Positions 25,153 through 38,133 of a DNA stretch of 64,000 bases are shown here, one piece after another. The DNA is from Caenorhabditis elegans (Eukaryota; Nematoda; Chromadorea; Rhabditida; Rhabditidae), in assembly GCF_000002985.6 (NCBI RefSeq), contig NC_003281.10:4960001-5024000 (forward strand). Direction: 5' to 3'. The notes under the pieces are model-generated. The model had not been told where the DNA came from and made no database searches. It saw only the letters and a list, made by a program, of their open reading frames with translations. The first letter of the stretch is position 1. Each line of letters begins with the position of its first letter. A program made the translations under genes and the position numbers.

Positions 25153-26873
25153 TCAATTAGAAGAGACACCAGAAAGCGTGGGGAATGCATTCATCTTTGA
25201 GATTACCAGTTTTTGATGTTGATGAGACAGATATCCTTTGATTTTCTTCTGCAAAACATATACGGATTAGGTTTTGAGGTGCAAAAAGTTTAAAGGCATC
25301 AGATTAAGCACAAAATGATACGCGAAAGAAATTATTGGGTTAATTTTTACTTTGTGCACTTACCGAAGCAATAAGATTTGCAATAATGCATTCCAATTCA
25401 TCCATATCAACATCAGTGACTCCAACAAAGCGAAGAGCAGTTTGAAAAGCATCCAAAGGAATTTGAGCAGTTCCGACTATCTGACTTCTAAACAGAAAAA
25501 AATTATCAATAAACATGAAACCTTAATTTAACTCTTACACTTTTTTGAAAAGAGTTCGGAACGTGATCATTCGCAGCTTTTCAAGCATCAGAAAGATTCC
25601 ACACTTGATGAAAAATGCTTCGTTAGCTGCAAGAGCTCCATCGAGTTGAGCCAAATTTCCATCTGAAAACGTTTCATGTTCAAATGTTGTTTTTTTTAAG
25701 TTGAAACCTTTTACACCAGCCACAACATCTTGAAACTCATCAAGTCGATACTCATGGAGAAGCTGGGATGTTGGCATGTGACCAAGAAACATTTTCACAG
25801 GAATTAAATAAATCAGAATCTTTCGCTTGTTCGACATACTGTCAGCTGGGCAGTTCCTGAATGCGTAGAGCAGAGATTTCTCGGCTGAAAAAAATGTATT
25901 GAACTCAAGATTTCAGATTTTAAAGAAAACCATACCCAGATTCAAATCGGCATCAAACATTGCTTTTCTACCAAGGAAATAGTTGTAAGCTACTTTATCC
26001 GACATCAAAAAATCATGATACAATGACCCACAATTATCGATTGCCCGGATCAATGGCTTCAGGAGATTCAGCTTATTTATCTAAAAATTATAATTACAAT
26101 TCAAAAAAATTGAAGAAAGCATCAAACACCTGAAAATAAATTTGGAATAGCTGATTTGTCATATTCAACATTGCCACTTTCTTCGTGGTTCCCTCTTCGG
26201 CATGAACATCCGAAACACAAGTTCTGTAGCATTCTGTGATCGCTTTGGCGGCACTTTCAAAAAATGAATTCGCATTTGAATCTCCTTCATCATCACCAGA
26301 CACGCATGCTTCTGCGCCTTTACTGAGCCATCTCAAATCAGTGCACAATCGATAGAAAATTGGAAGAAACCAGTTTTCGTCTTTTCGCTTTTGAAGAATC
26401 TCTTTGTTGAATAGTTGAATAATCTGCAAAGACAGCTCTTTTGAAAGCCTTTTTCGACTTTTTTTTCCAAATTCTATATTTCAAAAAACAATGAAATTAC
26501 CTGAATCTGTGTCGACTGAGCCGTGATGAGATCTTGGGCCACGTGGATATTGTAGAGAACATGAAGATGCAAACAGACGATTTCATCGAAAACCTCATCT
26601 TCTGATACTCTGCATCGTTTTGATCTCGAACCGTACGCTTCAATCTGAAATTTATTCAGATTTCCAACAAATAGAAGATTCCAGATTCGCATACATGCAT
26701 AAACGGTTCCTGTGCGTGCTCATCGTAAGTCGACACAAACTTTGAAATTTTCTCTCCATTTGTCCAGTCTTGTCGGTAAAGGAGGCTGAAAAATCACACA
26801 TTTTTGGGTAAAAAACACTCAACTACCTCTCAATCTGACCAAAGTAGTCTTCAATACTTCTTACTGACGGCAT
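25153..26873 (-). CDS. PCID2/Thp1-like PCI-domain protein (TREX-2 mRNA export)
   Basis: Predicted TREX-2 component acting in mRNA export at the nuclear pore. It begins [20 protein letters not shown] and follows human PCID2 closely: [76 protein letters not shown], then the PCI region [48 protein letters not shown], and the end [20 protein letters not shown]. About 410 residues, normal length. The stop is TGA at 25153-25155. It shares a roughly 395-bp divergent promoter with wdr-60. A minus-strand AATAAA lies near 25032. I recall this as C27F2.10 but give no symbol. Confidence 0.93.
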
Positions 26874-27011
26874 TTTAACTATATTTCAGCTGCTGAAACT
26901 GAAAATGAATTAATTTTTGTCCTGCGCGCGCTAAATTCGTCAAAAAAAATTCAAAGAGGAGAAATGGCCGATTTTACCCTCCCCGCAAAACCTCGTCCGC
27001 GAGAGAAAAAA

Positions 27012-27026
27012 GCGCGGAAGTTCAAA
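27012..27026 (+). promoter_or_regulatory. CDE/CHR-like hybrid site in the PCID2-like/wdr-60 divergent promoter
   Basis: GCGCGGAAGTTCAAA, between the two divergent start codons (26873 and 27268). Only three of its 15 bases differ from the site at 3133-3147, and the GCGCGGA-NN-TTCAAA spacing is the same. This resembles the E2F plus TTYRAA element bound by the worm DREAM complex. Motif-based inference. Confidence 0.45.
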
Positions 27027-27267
27027 ACAAAAAAAAACAGTTGAGTTGATTTCCTTGGGTTACTGTTAAACAAGAATGGTATTTCGCATTTTTATGTCTA
27101 GAGATTCATAAAGTAAATTATTTTCACTGAGAAAGTCTCGAAAGTTTGAAGAAAGAAAGATTAGGGCAATCTTGTTGAAAATGGTCACCATAGCAACTAA
27201 AATGTGCAGCATTTGAACCACCCGAAAATCGAAGAAAGATTTCATTTTATTCCATTTTCTATGAAAA

Positions 27268-30200
27268 ATGTCATCGAAAAGTAGAAGTTCGTCAAAGGAA
27301 AAGTGAGTTTTCGGGAATTTTTGGTTTTATAGTTGTGATTCAGAGATTCAAAGAAGGAGAAAAAGAAAGATAAAGAGAAATCATCGAAAGAAAAGAAAGA
27401 AAAGAAAGATAAAAAAGAAAAGAAATCAAAAACTATTAAGCCTGAGCCTGAGCCTGAACCAGTGAACGAATATGAAGATGACTTTGAAGATTATGAAGAT
27501 GATTTCGAAGAAGATGATGAAGAGGAGAAAAAGGCTCCGAAAGTTGAAGAAAAGCCACAAAAGGAATCAAAAGTAGAAGCTGAGGTAGATAACGAATTTG
27601 TGATAAATCAATAGAGATACTTAGAAAAAAGATTGAAAATCAAAAGTTGCAGGTTTCATTTGAAAGTAATATCATGCAACGATTAGCAACAAGTCACATG
27701 AGAAGAACAGAAGCTTCTCCTAAACCAACAATTGCTCCAAAGATTTCAAATGCACAAATTACTGTTCAATCTACGGTAAGCTAAAAAAAATTCAAAAATT
27801 ATTGATTTTCTTTAAAATGTTACCGTAACTTTGCTCGAAGACGCATAGTTTTATTCGGATGGGTCTCGACGCGAAAAAAGTTTATGGTAGTACTTTTTTA
27901 TTTTTTCTATTTAATTTGAAAAGATGCACCTAGGTACAACTAAAATACTGAAAAATTGTTTAAAAATCAAGAAATATTGAAAAAAAAAAGATTAGACAAA
28001 AAATTTTTAATGTTCCAAAAAACTGTACGATAAAATTTTTCGCGGTGAGACTTATTTGAAAAGTAATAACTTCAGATTGACAATAAACCATATTCATATC
28101 ACAATGAAGAAGAACGTCAGACACAAGAACAACGAGCATTTGGAAGATTAAACAAGCTTCGTGGACTTATCAGTAAGATTTTTATTTTTTATTTTATGAA
28201 TAACTTCAACTGGCTTTAAAATATCATGCATTGACAATCTCCTATTATGAATGTGTAGTATTTAAAGATTTTTGAAATATTGTAACTTCAAAACTTTCAG
28301 AATCGCTTACTCAAACGCGCAGGTATTTACTCATACAGTAATCCTAACTTTTTCAGGTATCGAAGTAACAAAAAGTCAGGTCTTTACGGATTTATCTTCC
28401 AATATTTTTGAACCATTCAATTCCCTTCCATCAAATAAATCGCATGCCCTAACACAAACTGGAAAAGATTGTCATACAGAAGAAGTACAGACTGAGAGAG
28501 GAGAGACAGAAGAGAAAGAGACACAATGTCCACATTCAGAGAGTACACGAATTGAAGATGGAATAGAGAAAGAGAGAACATCAACTGATAGAGCCAGATT
28601 GAAGAAGTTCTTTTTTGCTGCAACACAGGTTTCATATCTGAGTTTGGAGGAAGAATCATTAAAAGTTTCAGACAATTCGAGAAATTCTCATCAGCGAGGA
28701 TAAATCTGCCGAGGAAGATGAAACGAGGGAAAAGTCAATTTCTAAGTTTTCCAGGGGATATAATCCATTCCGACTTTGTCAAGTTGTCACTAGTGAGTTT
28801 TCGAAGTTTACAAGCCCGGCATTTGAGTGCAACTTTCTTTCGAACTTTGGCAACTTACTGACGAAGTTTGGTAATTTCTTGTCAATTTTTTGCATCTTTC
28901 GGCCAAATTTTGCCAACTTTCTGCTGAACATCGTAAATTTACAACTGACAACCTTCTGACAAACCTTGGTAAACTTTCTGCCAATACTTTGGACAGTTCA
29001 TTCCTAACTGCCAAACTTTGACGACTTCAGCTTAAGTTTCAAAAAGTCGGTGACAGAGAGCTACATAGCTCAGCTGAGCATCATTGCAAAGTTCTATTAC
29101 TTTCATGCGTTCTCCTTTTATGTGATAAAACGTTTTCAGAAAGTAAATCCACGTGTATCCGAAAAGGAGAATCAGACAGTGTACTAGTTGCTTATGAGAT
29201 TTTTGAATCTCCCGCTCCTGATCTTATCAACAAGAGTCTTATTGTAGAGTTTTTCGTCCACAAAAGACGCCCACCAAAGAGGTAGGTTTGTGTTTTATTG
29301 AAAATACGGTACATGGTCTCGCAACGAACGAGATATTTCAAATTGAGGGCGCACAAAAAAAGGTGTACAGTAACCCACCCGCAGTTATCGATCATGATCT
29401 AGCTATTTCTTATTTTCAGACTTTTTGTGGTGGAAAGTATTGTGTCAGTGATGGAATTGAGTCAATCATCCCAGATTCTATATGTGTGTCTGGTAAATTT
29501 TAATAGTAAAACATGTCAGAATAAAATAAAGCTTCCAATGTTCAGATGGATGGAACATTCTGTGCATTTGATCTATCAATTACTGACGCATTCTTTGATG
29601 ATAATCTTCCATGGGTTGGTGAGTATTATTAAATGCCACAACGAAGTCATATCTCTACTCAAATATTAACCATATATATTTGTAATTGAAGACTCGGAAA
29701 CCAACATTGCTCTACGTCGTCCAACATTTGATTCTTCATTTCTGGCGACTACGGTGTCAGATGCCACACCCCTCATAGGAATTGCTTTAGGAAAATCAAG
29801 GTTTGTTGGTATAAATAGTGACATTATCAATTTTAAAATATGATTTTTACTCAGAATCAATGACTTTGAGTCTCGGCACGAGTGAAACTGTTCAACTACA
29901 GTATCCTCGTCTACCTCGCAATTTTACCAAAATTTTCTATCATTTTCAATGGTCTCATGTAGGAACTAATAATGTAATAAAAATTATTAGGTACTGTAAC
30001 TGAAATTTGTGTTCGCGCCAGGACCCGAGGCCATTGGTTTTGCGTGAAAATCATGTCTCGTAACTATTCTTGTTTTGCGACGAGACTCACCGAGATGAGC
30101 TCGGCTTGAAAAATCCATGCACCAAATCCATTATGTATAATACTCTTCAGTGTTGGTGAGGAAATCACGACAATTGACACAGCTGGAACAATTTCTTATT

Positions 30201-31395
30201 GGATTGCAAACAGAGTGGAAAAAAATGAACTTCGACTTCTTCTGACCGCAGTTATTCGCCCTCATCCTGTCCTAAAGAGGTCACGTGGTGTCAGAATGTC
30301 TCTTTTCGGTTTGATCTCCGAAAAATGCGGGAGAAAAGACGCAGAGTTTTCAACTGATTTTGCATGGTTAAGGACGTGGATACGTCACAATTTTTTGGCC
30401 AAAAAAATTCCCGCATTTTTCGTAGATCAAACCGCAATGAGACATCCTGACACCACGTGAGAGGTTGATAATCTGCACTACTCAATTATTTTTTTTTAAT
30501 TGATGCAAAATCAGAGAAAGCCAAGATCTGGGCGGAGCTTATTATTGACTTTCACTTAACTTTAATTTTCCGGACACTTGTTTTTAGACATTCTACATCA
30601 TTCGCCGTCTCCGCTTTCTGCCACGTCACCAACCCGTTGAGATTTTTCATCGGAACAGATACTGGAATGTTGTATTCTATGTATAAATCAGATACTTCTC
30701 AAGCAATCCCAAAAATTTACAAAACTGAAAAAGGTTGCATAAAACTTAATTTGATTTTTAAAAAAACGAGCGGTTTTAGAAAAGTATGGAGAGGTTACTG
30801 TAATTGCAGCAAATCCATCGGATAATACTGTATTAATTGTAAGCTTTTCAATATAATTTTTTTCCAAATGCTTTTCAAATATCTAGATTTCCTCATAAAG
30901 AAAAATTAATCACAGGTTGGATTTTCAAATGGTTCAATTTCGGTGTACCGTACCACGCAGGCATCATCAATTGTCAACATTCCAACAGCTGATCTATCGA
31001 CACGTGTCACATGGATATCATGGAGTCTTACGTGGGTTACGGTAACTGCTCTGCTTTTATTCAAATATTTACAGTAATCCATCTGGCTTTTATACGATTC
31101 ACAACTCAAATATCATAACATACTGGGATTTGGGATTTAAGTTATCTCCAAAGAGTGTAGATCATCGGACGGTAAGGAATTCCTTTATTTTGGTTAAAAA
31201 TTAAATTTTCATCTGTTTCAGGATTCTGTTCAAGTACTTGCATCTGACACGTGGCTTTCGGAAAACGCTAAAATTGGTTATATGGCTTTTGGATTAAGCA
31301 ATGGAGATTCCGAGGTTCATGTTCTAGAAGATCCCGCGCGGAAGAATCAAAACGAAACCATTTTGGAGGTTTTGAGAAGAATTAAAAATTTGTGA
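27268..31395 (+). CDS. wdr-60: WDR60/DYNC2I1, dynein-2 intermediate chain
   Basis: Intermediate chain of cytoplasmic dynein-2, the retrograde intraflagellar transport motor of cilia. The N-terminus is a Lys/Glu-rich low-complexity tail (MSSKSRSSSKEK, many KEKK repeats, PEPEPEP) followed by the acidic EYEDDFEDYEDDFEEDDEEE seen in WDR60 proteins, then linker exons (for example SSNIFEPFNSLPSNKSHALT). The C-terminal half carries the WD40 repeats: VEFFVHKRRPPKR, DGTFCAFDLSITDAFFDDNL, NPLRFFIGTDTGMLYSMYKS, VGFSNGSISVYRTTQ, NSNIITYWDLGFKLS. It ends LRRIKNL with TGA at 31393-31395. About 15 exons; several junctions are approximate. An overlapping out-of-frame ATG lies at 27261. One splice donor falls at the edge of an inserted MITE (30281-30460). 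Expression should be in ciliated neurons. Symbol from recall of C27F2.1. Confidence 0.85.
28808..29025. repeat. Degenerate AACTTTCTG/TTTGGCAACTT tandem-like repeat in a wdr-60 intron
   Basis: Short related words recur every 20-35 bp: TTTGGCAACTTACTGACGAA, AAGTTTGGTAATTTC, TTTTGCCAACTTTCTGCTG, CCTTGGTAAACTTTCTGCC. Too diverged to define one unit by eye. Confined to one intron. Confidence 0.45.
30281..30460. mobile_element. 180-bp palindromic MITE with TCACGTGGTGTCAG ends
   Basis: Terminal repeats TCACGTGGTGTCAGAATGTC on the left and GACATCCTGACACCACGTGA on the right, with complementary sub-terminal blocks (GGTTTGATCT...AAATGCGGGA and its reverse TCCCGCATTTTTCGTAGATC). Flanked by GAGG at 30277-30280 and 30461-30464, a possible target duplication. 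No coding capacity. The family is common in worm DNA; I do not assign a family name. Confidence 0.8.
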
Positions 31396-31424
31396 ATGAT
31401 CTTTTTTGGATATTGAAAATTTGA

Positions 31425-31430
31425 AATAAA
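31425..31430 (+). terminator. wdr-60: poly(A) signal of wdr-60
   Basis: AATAAA 30 bp after the wdr-60 stop; the convergent tmem-131 stop is only about 130 bp further on. Confidence 0.7.
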
Positions 31431-31561
31431 ACCGTATTGTTGTTCAAAAAACTTTCATTTGAAGACGTGCTCTTTTCTTCAGTCTTTTTCAGCACACACA
31501 TATAGATTTGGATAGCAGATAAGTAGATATAATATGGGAAATCTGTTTGAGAATGAGATTA

Positions 31562-34500
31562 TTAGTTATTCTTTTCATCATTCTCGTTGTCCGTATCTTG
31601 TGGCATTTGAGAAGTTGATGGTTGTTGTGTTGGGGGATGGAAGAGTGAACTTGACGACCATAAATTGAATTCTGGACCACTGAACATTGTGAACATTGGG
31701 CCTGTTGCAGATGATTCGGCTAAAAAATGATTTTGTGTTTAAAATTGTTTAATTAACATAGAAATTAAGAGGAAAAACTGAAACTCACTTGAAGCCAGAT
31801 TGATTCCTAAATGTGAAAGTGACAATGGATCATCCTCTAGTTCAGAAAGTGGATTTGACACCGTATTTGTGCCCCATGGATCCGAATTTGAATTGTCTCC
31901 CCAAATAGATGTTGCTGGAGGTGCAGGCTGAATTGAGTTCTGAGACATTTGCATTCTATTCGGATTTCCGGGTGTCCTTGTAAAGTCGTAATTCGGATTT
32001 AATGCCGAAGATGATGATTGATTATTTTTCTTTTCACTTCCTATTGTCAGTCGACGACTTCCCATTTTTTGAGGTGAGTTTTCAAGCTAAAAATTAAATA
32101 ATTATTTATGTTTTTGTCTTTTGTGAACCTGCCTTTCTTGAAAGAGTTGATGAAGCTTGACTTGGACTTCTCTGTCTTTTCATTTGCTGATTGAAATTAT
32201 CAATATCATCATCTTTGAATATATCCTTAGATGCGGCAGACATCGATGAGAAATCCATTTCTGCATCATCGACATTGACATCCTGTAATATTTCTTAATA
32301 AGTAAAGATATTCAATTCTAATTTTAATTACCTCATCAATCCAATCTGGTGCAGCTTCACCTCCAATACTTTCTTCGTCTCCTCCTAAATGTCCGCTAGT
32401 TCCCCAGGTCATTCCAATATCCGAAGGTGTTGTAACTGTAGTTCCTTCCGAATCATTAGTTATTGGAGCAACTCCAGAAGCTTGTCGAATAAGATCTTCC
32501 ATCTGTTCCGCACTCAACGGCCCTCCATAATTCCACAGATTCATAAACGGCATTGCAGCTTGAGCCGCTGGTGTATCCCACATTCCTGCGTCCATTGGCA
32601 TGCCCATTGATGACAAGAATTGACGATAGAAGAGATCAGGTGAAGTTAAAGAAGTTGGTGGGACGTGAACAAAGTCGTCTGTTGGAGCTGACGTCGGAGC
32701 AATTGGAGCTGGAGAGCTAGCGGGATGCTGAGCTCGATTAGACTGGGATGGTGTTTTGCTTGGCGTTCTTGCTTTCGAAGGAGTTGGCTGCTTTGGCCGT
32801 TCAACTGGTATTGCATTGGGCTTCTTCTGTTCAGATGGCTTGATGGGTTTCTCTGGTTCTGTTGGCGGAGGAATTGAAGTTTTCGGAGTAACGGGAGTCT
32901 TTGTGACTGGTGGTACCTGCACATGTTTCTTTCGCTGATTGTTTCCTTTTGGTTTTGGTGATGGTCCCGGAGTGGTTTTCTTCGCTGGTTCCATTTTATT
33001 TTGAACCGGCGGGCTTTGAACAACTGGTTGTACAATAATAGGTGCTTCCAAATTATTATTTTCTTTCTGTTGCGCAGCTCGTTTCTTCTTTCTTTGACTT
33101 TTCGACATTGGTGGCTCAGGGTCTGTCACAACCGAAGATTGAGCCCCAGAATCCTTTCTCTGTGCCCACATCTCTGCAAGCTCTTCTTCTTCAACTTCAT
33201 CAAATTCTGGAGCAAGTTCTCCAGAGTTTTGTTGTCGCTTCTGCTGCCCAACATATTCAAGCATTTGACGGAACTCTTCAACCTTCTGCATTGTCACTGG
33301 ATTCTTCTTTTTCGTTACTTTTGCCGATTTTGATTGTTTATCATCCGCTTTTTCTCTCCTCCAGAACAAAGACCATTTCCAGAATAAATGAACGCATTTC
33401 ACAATGAAGTTGGCCAAACCGATAAGTAATCGAGAAATGAGCCAAGCATCGGATGAAGCTCGAAGCGTTGAAGGTCTAGTCGCCGGGGTTGGCTTCTTTA
33501 TAGAACTTTCGGGCTTAGCTGTAGAAGGTACTGTAGGAACAGGTGTAGTTGTAGAATTGTTCTTATTCAAATTGTTGAGATCAAATACGTGGCGAGGAAT
33601 GGCAAATTGTTGTCTGATGGCAACGGCAATAGCACGATCACCTTCCAGATAGGCGCATGCAAGAACACAAACAAGACAGAATCTGAAAATAATTATTTTA
33701 GTTTTCATAAAGTTTTGTTTAAACTTACATCAGTGCTGTTACACAGCTATAATACATGATATTCTCAAAAGGTGGTCGAGGGAGTGCCTGATGACATTTG
33801 GCAAGCATATCACCGGGTACTGTAGATGCCAATGGGAATATCCAAGCACTACCGTTCATGTGCATATAAAGTTGTAAATCTGCTTCATTGGTTGTTGTAA
33901 GGAAGTCTGGTGTGTAACTGAAATTTAAAAAAAATACAATTTATGTTTATTTTGTAATTATATTTTTCTAACTCACGCAATATCTAAAGCATATGTCTCA
34001 TTTGGTTGTAGACGGAACGGGTAACAATTGAGAATTCGAAAACCTCGATTCTCGCAAGGAACACCGTTAATACTCATATTGGTTACGGTAAATTGAACTT
34101 CTCCACTATTCATCACTTGGAACGGGCGGCGAACAGTCAGAGTTGAGTGCAATTTGTGCATTAATCCTGTAAAATTTTGCATTTATATTTTTCAATGAAA
34201 TTTCGAATCACATACTTTTAGGGTTATTGCAATCTGTCAAATGATCGTGCCGAATTTCGAATAATAACGGCTTTTTGGATCGAGCTTCGGCTCCTTCAAC
34301 TTTAACTCCAATTCGAGCACCTTTTCCATACATTACAACTGGCTCAATCGCTGTCAAATTGTTACGAATCAAGAGAAGAGATGATCGGAGTGTGTAGTCT
34401 GATGGCAGGAAACCAAGGCGAAGTCGAATTTTCATATGTGGTTTTAGGATCATTGATAACGTGAACCTGAAATTAATTGATAAATTGAATTAATTTTAAA

Positions 34501-37500
34501 ACAACTAACCTAGGAATATTAATTTCATTATTATATCTTGGCATCTCATGATTTAAATGATATTCAAATGCTTCTCTGAGCTTCGGAACAGGTGAATCTG
34601 ACTTCAAAGTGAACAATTCAGTGTCTCGCAACGAAAACATCAATGTTTCGTTCATTTCAACATGATCTGTCAGTTCGGATACCAAATTTGGACGCATCAG
34701 TTCGACGAGAGACTCTGCATCCGGGTAGATAACCAATGGAATTACTTGAATTGCAACTGGCACATTTGTTGGATTGGCTAGTGTTAGATTCACGATGGTG
34801 AAGTTTCCAAGAGCTGTTAGAGGGAAATGAATGGAATTTCTTGTGAGAAGTCGTGGCCACACCAATTCAGCAGATGTTTTGATCTTGATATTCTTTGCTT
34901 TATCAGTATCCAAAATTATTGTAGTGTTGATATGATGTTTTCCACTATTCACCAATGCATCATATTTCTTTCTCAACTGTTTGTACAGATAAGAATCAAT
35001 TTCTGGCAAATTAGATGGTAGTGTGAGACCATGCGTAAACCACGCTCCATCGGAACTTCCTAATGGGAGACCCAGATAACAGTAATCATGTTCACATGGA
35101 GCTGATGGAGAGAACATGACACGTCCAAGATTAGTGAGTCGTCCTGAACGAAGCACAGGTGGATTCTTGGGATCGAATCCTTCGAAAAAGAATCGTGGAT
35201 CTTCATTGAGAGTTGTCAGACGGGTTACGGTCATATCTTCGTCGAATGAGTTGAATACCTAAACAATTTCAGAAATTGAAGCAACTATTAGGATCTTCCT
35301 ACCTGTAGTGTTCGATAAACCAATTTCGACGGGAACGTCTGTCCGAAGCATATTTCTTCCGGTATCGACTGTAGTGATCCAGTTGATACTTGATAAGTAA
35401 CTCCAAATATTTTACTCTCTAAATCAGTTTCGAAAATGATATTTCCGTTTCGAACAACTCCATCCGATGGAACTTTCAGCTCCAAATCAAAGATTTTTCC
35501 TTTCATTGGTGGAATATCAACATCGGTGGCTTCAACGTATTCAAGACGTTCATCATTTCGAACATCAGAAAAGTTTCCGATCGACTTGACACCAACTTCG
35601 TAGAGTCGGTAAGCCGAACGATGTGGTACAGCAAGATTTTTGAGACGCATCTCAGCTCGATTGTGATTCCAAACCACGAACTGAAATTATAAATTGAAAT
35701 GTTATAACTTTATTTTAATTTTTTCTTACTCGAATTGTCCTTGTGTCATTCCTTTCAACAAAACCGAAATCAAATGAATTTTTATCCACAGATATCAACT
35801 CAACGTTCATTCTTCCTGTATAGGTTGATAGGCTTAAATTAAAAGTGGAAACATTTGTGTGTAGATAAATTGTAGAGTTATCGAATGTTGGTGGTAGTTT
35901 CTTATTGTATTTCAGAACAAAGACTGGTGAAATGTGGCCGGAACGGATGAGGGCAGTGCGATCAATGAGTCGAACCTGAAAGAAGAGAAAATAATAACTA
36001 GGATAATTCAGTTTTGAGAATTTGAACTTTAAAAATTTCCCAAAAAAAAATTATGAGAACTTACAGAAAAGTGGGAGACCAATTCTGGAGCCAATGTAAT
36101 ATTGAAAATAGCCACATCGAATGGCAACTGATTTTCAATTCGAATAATTCTTTGATGAGGTGGTCTCAAATCTTCTTGAATCGATAAATCATTTCCAATC
36201 GGGAGAAGGTCTCCACGAAATACATCGGCTCGATACGGAATGCTAACATTATAGTTTCCACCTCTAGAAACTGCAATAATGTGCCCACTAATATGTTTCA
36301 TCTGTTGTTGAGGTGACATTTGTACTCGATTTCCTTCTAGATATACTTTTACAAGATCTGCTTTTGGTCCCAATGTGACGCTTCCCTTTGTTGGTGGATA
36401 TACTATAATTGGTGGATGTGAAGCAAATTCCATATAAATTGCTGTATGATCTCCTTTCTCTACGTATAGAGTCTCGAATTCCAACCTTCCTCCAATTTGA
36501 TATTGAACCACAGAAAATACTTTGGCCTCTGATTTCATCCCTTGTCGAATAAGTCCAAAATCCAAAATTTCATCTGTTGCATACACTCCGCGACGTTTCA
36601 GAACTTCAATTGGTACGGTTAAATAGATATCCGTATTCGGTTTGCGATGCTCAGAGCTCAAATAAATTTCAGATCCAATTCGAACAAATACTGTCGAATT
36701 TTCAGAAGTTGCTCCAACTAGGACCAGCGTAGCGATTTGTTTGGATTGATATGGACGAATATCCCAATATTGTAGTGGTTCTTCAGCCAATTTACTGTCA
36801 ACTTCATGAGGAAGTTCTATGTGAGCATTTCCTCCAGATGTTCCGATCTATAAATTTTGTTAAATTAAACTAATTTAGAAGTAAATAATTATTAAATTCA
36901 ATTATATAGGCGAAATAATTGAAGATTTTCGAAAATTGGTCATTTGAAAGTTTTGAAATGTTACAAAAATGAAAATGTATCTATTTTTCTCACAAAAACT
37001 AGTATTTTTTCGATTCAAAACTATTTTAAATACAAAATTTTTTTTTTATATTTATTTAAACAACGTCCTTTGAATGTATTTTTATCATCTCCGTGAAATT
37101 TTTCATTTAAAAAACAAACCTCGGTAATTCTCATTGTATACGCGTACGGATTGAAAATAACAATTGGCTTTGAAATAGATGAATTCATCGGAAGACGATA
37201 ACCAGTAAATGGTGATATACGATATGGATTTGAATCACAATTTCCCTGCATTTTGTATGTGAATACTCCAACAGAAGTGTAAAAATGAACAATTGTCGAT
37301 CGTTTTCCAATTTCTCGTGGTAGGAAGACCACTTCCAATGATGTAACACCATGTGGCTCAAGCTTCTGAAATTATCAAGAAATAATTGATTTTTGAGTAG
37401 AGAAAACTCACATATTGCTCAAAATATGAAGCTTGAAATTCAATAGAGTTGACAACAACTGCATCGAGGAATATCTGTTCATTTCTCATATTTCGAATGT

Positions 37501-38133
37501 AGATTTTGCGTTTCTGCGCGGTACCGACAGAACTGAAAAAAAATGCATACTTGGAAGGTTTTTTAAATTAATCAAAATTTTTGTTATCATACTTAAAATG
37601 GCCCCAAAATGTCGAATTTCATAACGAGACATTCCAAAAATTGCATTTTTTCAAAGTCTCGTTATGAAGTTCGATCTTTTGAGTATAATTAAAAATTATT
37701 CACTTTTGCCCAAAATCCATCATTGGTGGATCCATCTCCATTGGAAGTTTCCCTTTTCCAGACAATTTCAACACGTTGAATGTTTTCGTCGCATGGTTCT
37801 TGTTGGCTTCTTTCGGACAATTTCCTTCACAAACTCCTTTAATTGAATCATAAACTGGCAATTGATGCACATTTTCGGGTCGAATAGGATGATTGAGATA
37901 GTGAAGCTCTTCACCGATTTGAACAAATGCGGTATGAAGAACTGGAATCTCGTGAAGCTGGGATGCGGACACTTCTTCTGGAAGAGGCCATGCCTGAAAT
38001 TGATTTTTTAATGTGAATTTCTGAGGCTAAACCATACCTGCTGATCTGCAAAAGTTGAAGTGATTAAAAGAGAAATTAGGAAGAAATATATCGTCCGATA
38101 TCTGTTTGAAGTTTTGTGTATTGATGGAACCAT
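31562..38133 (-). CDS. tmem-131: TMEM131-family secretory cargo/collagen assembly protein
   Basis: Type I membrane protein of the ER that helps collagen assembly and secretion. Chosen start MVPSIHKTSNRYRTIYFFLI leads into a signal peptide (FFLISLLITSTFADQQ). The long lumenal part has PapD-like regions: EVVFLPREIGKRSTIVHFYT, NPYRISPFTGYRLPMNSSIS, YWDIRPYQSKQIATLVLVGA, FNLDLEL-type blocks and NCYPFRLQPNETYALDI. A transmembrane segment follows (YYSCVTALMFCLVCVLACAY), with a possible second hydrophobic stretch (LISRLLIGLANFIVKCVHLF), then a Pro/Lys-rich cytoplasmic tail ending NENDEKNN, stop at 31562-31564. A TTTTTTCAG acceptor lies about 30 bp before the start. The leader has an out-of-frame ATG at 38141 opening a 21-codon frame that overlaps the start codon. 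Collagen cargo binding and TRAPP contact of the tail are known for the family, not shown here. Confidence 0.92.
37612..37674 (-). repeat. Short perfect-loop inverted repeat in a tmem-131 intron
   Basis: Arms TCGAATTTCATAACGAGAC (37612-37630) and GTCTCGTTATGAAGTTCGA (37656-37674) pair over 19 bases with one mismatch around a 25-nt loop; the stem extends a few bases further (AAAA with TTTT). Size suits a pre-miRNA-like hairpin or a tiny palindromic repeat. Confidence 0.6.

Noticed and set aside
32646-33035. 129-codon alternative frame within the tmem-131 tail exon
   Set aside because: Shadow of the real Pro/Lys-rich coding frame of tmem-131, which continues across the exon with consistent splice phases.
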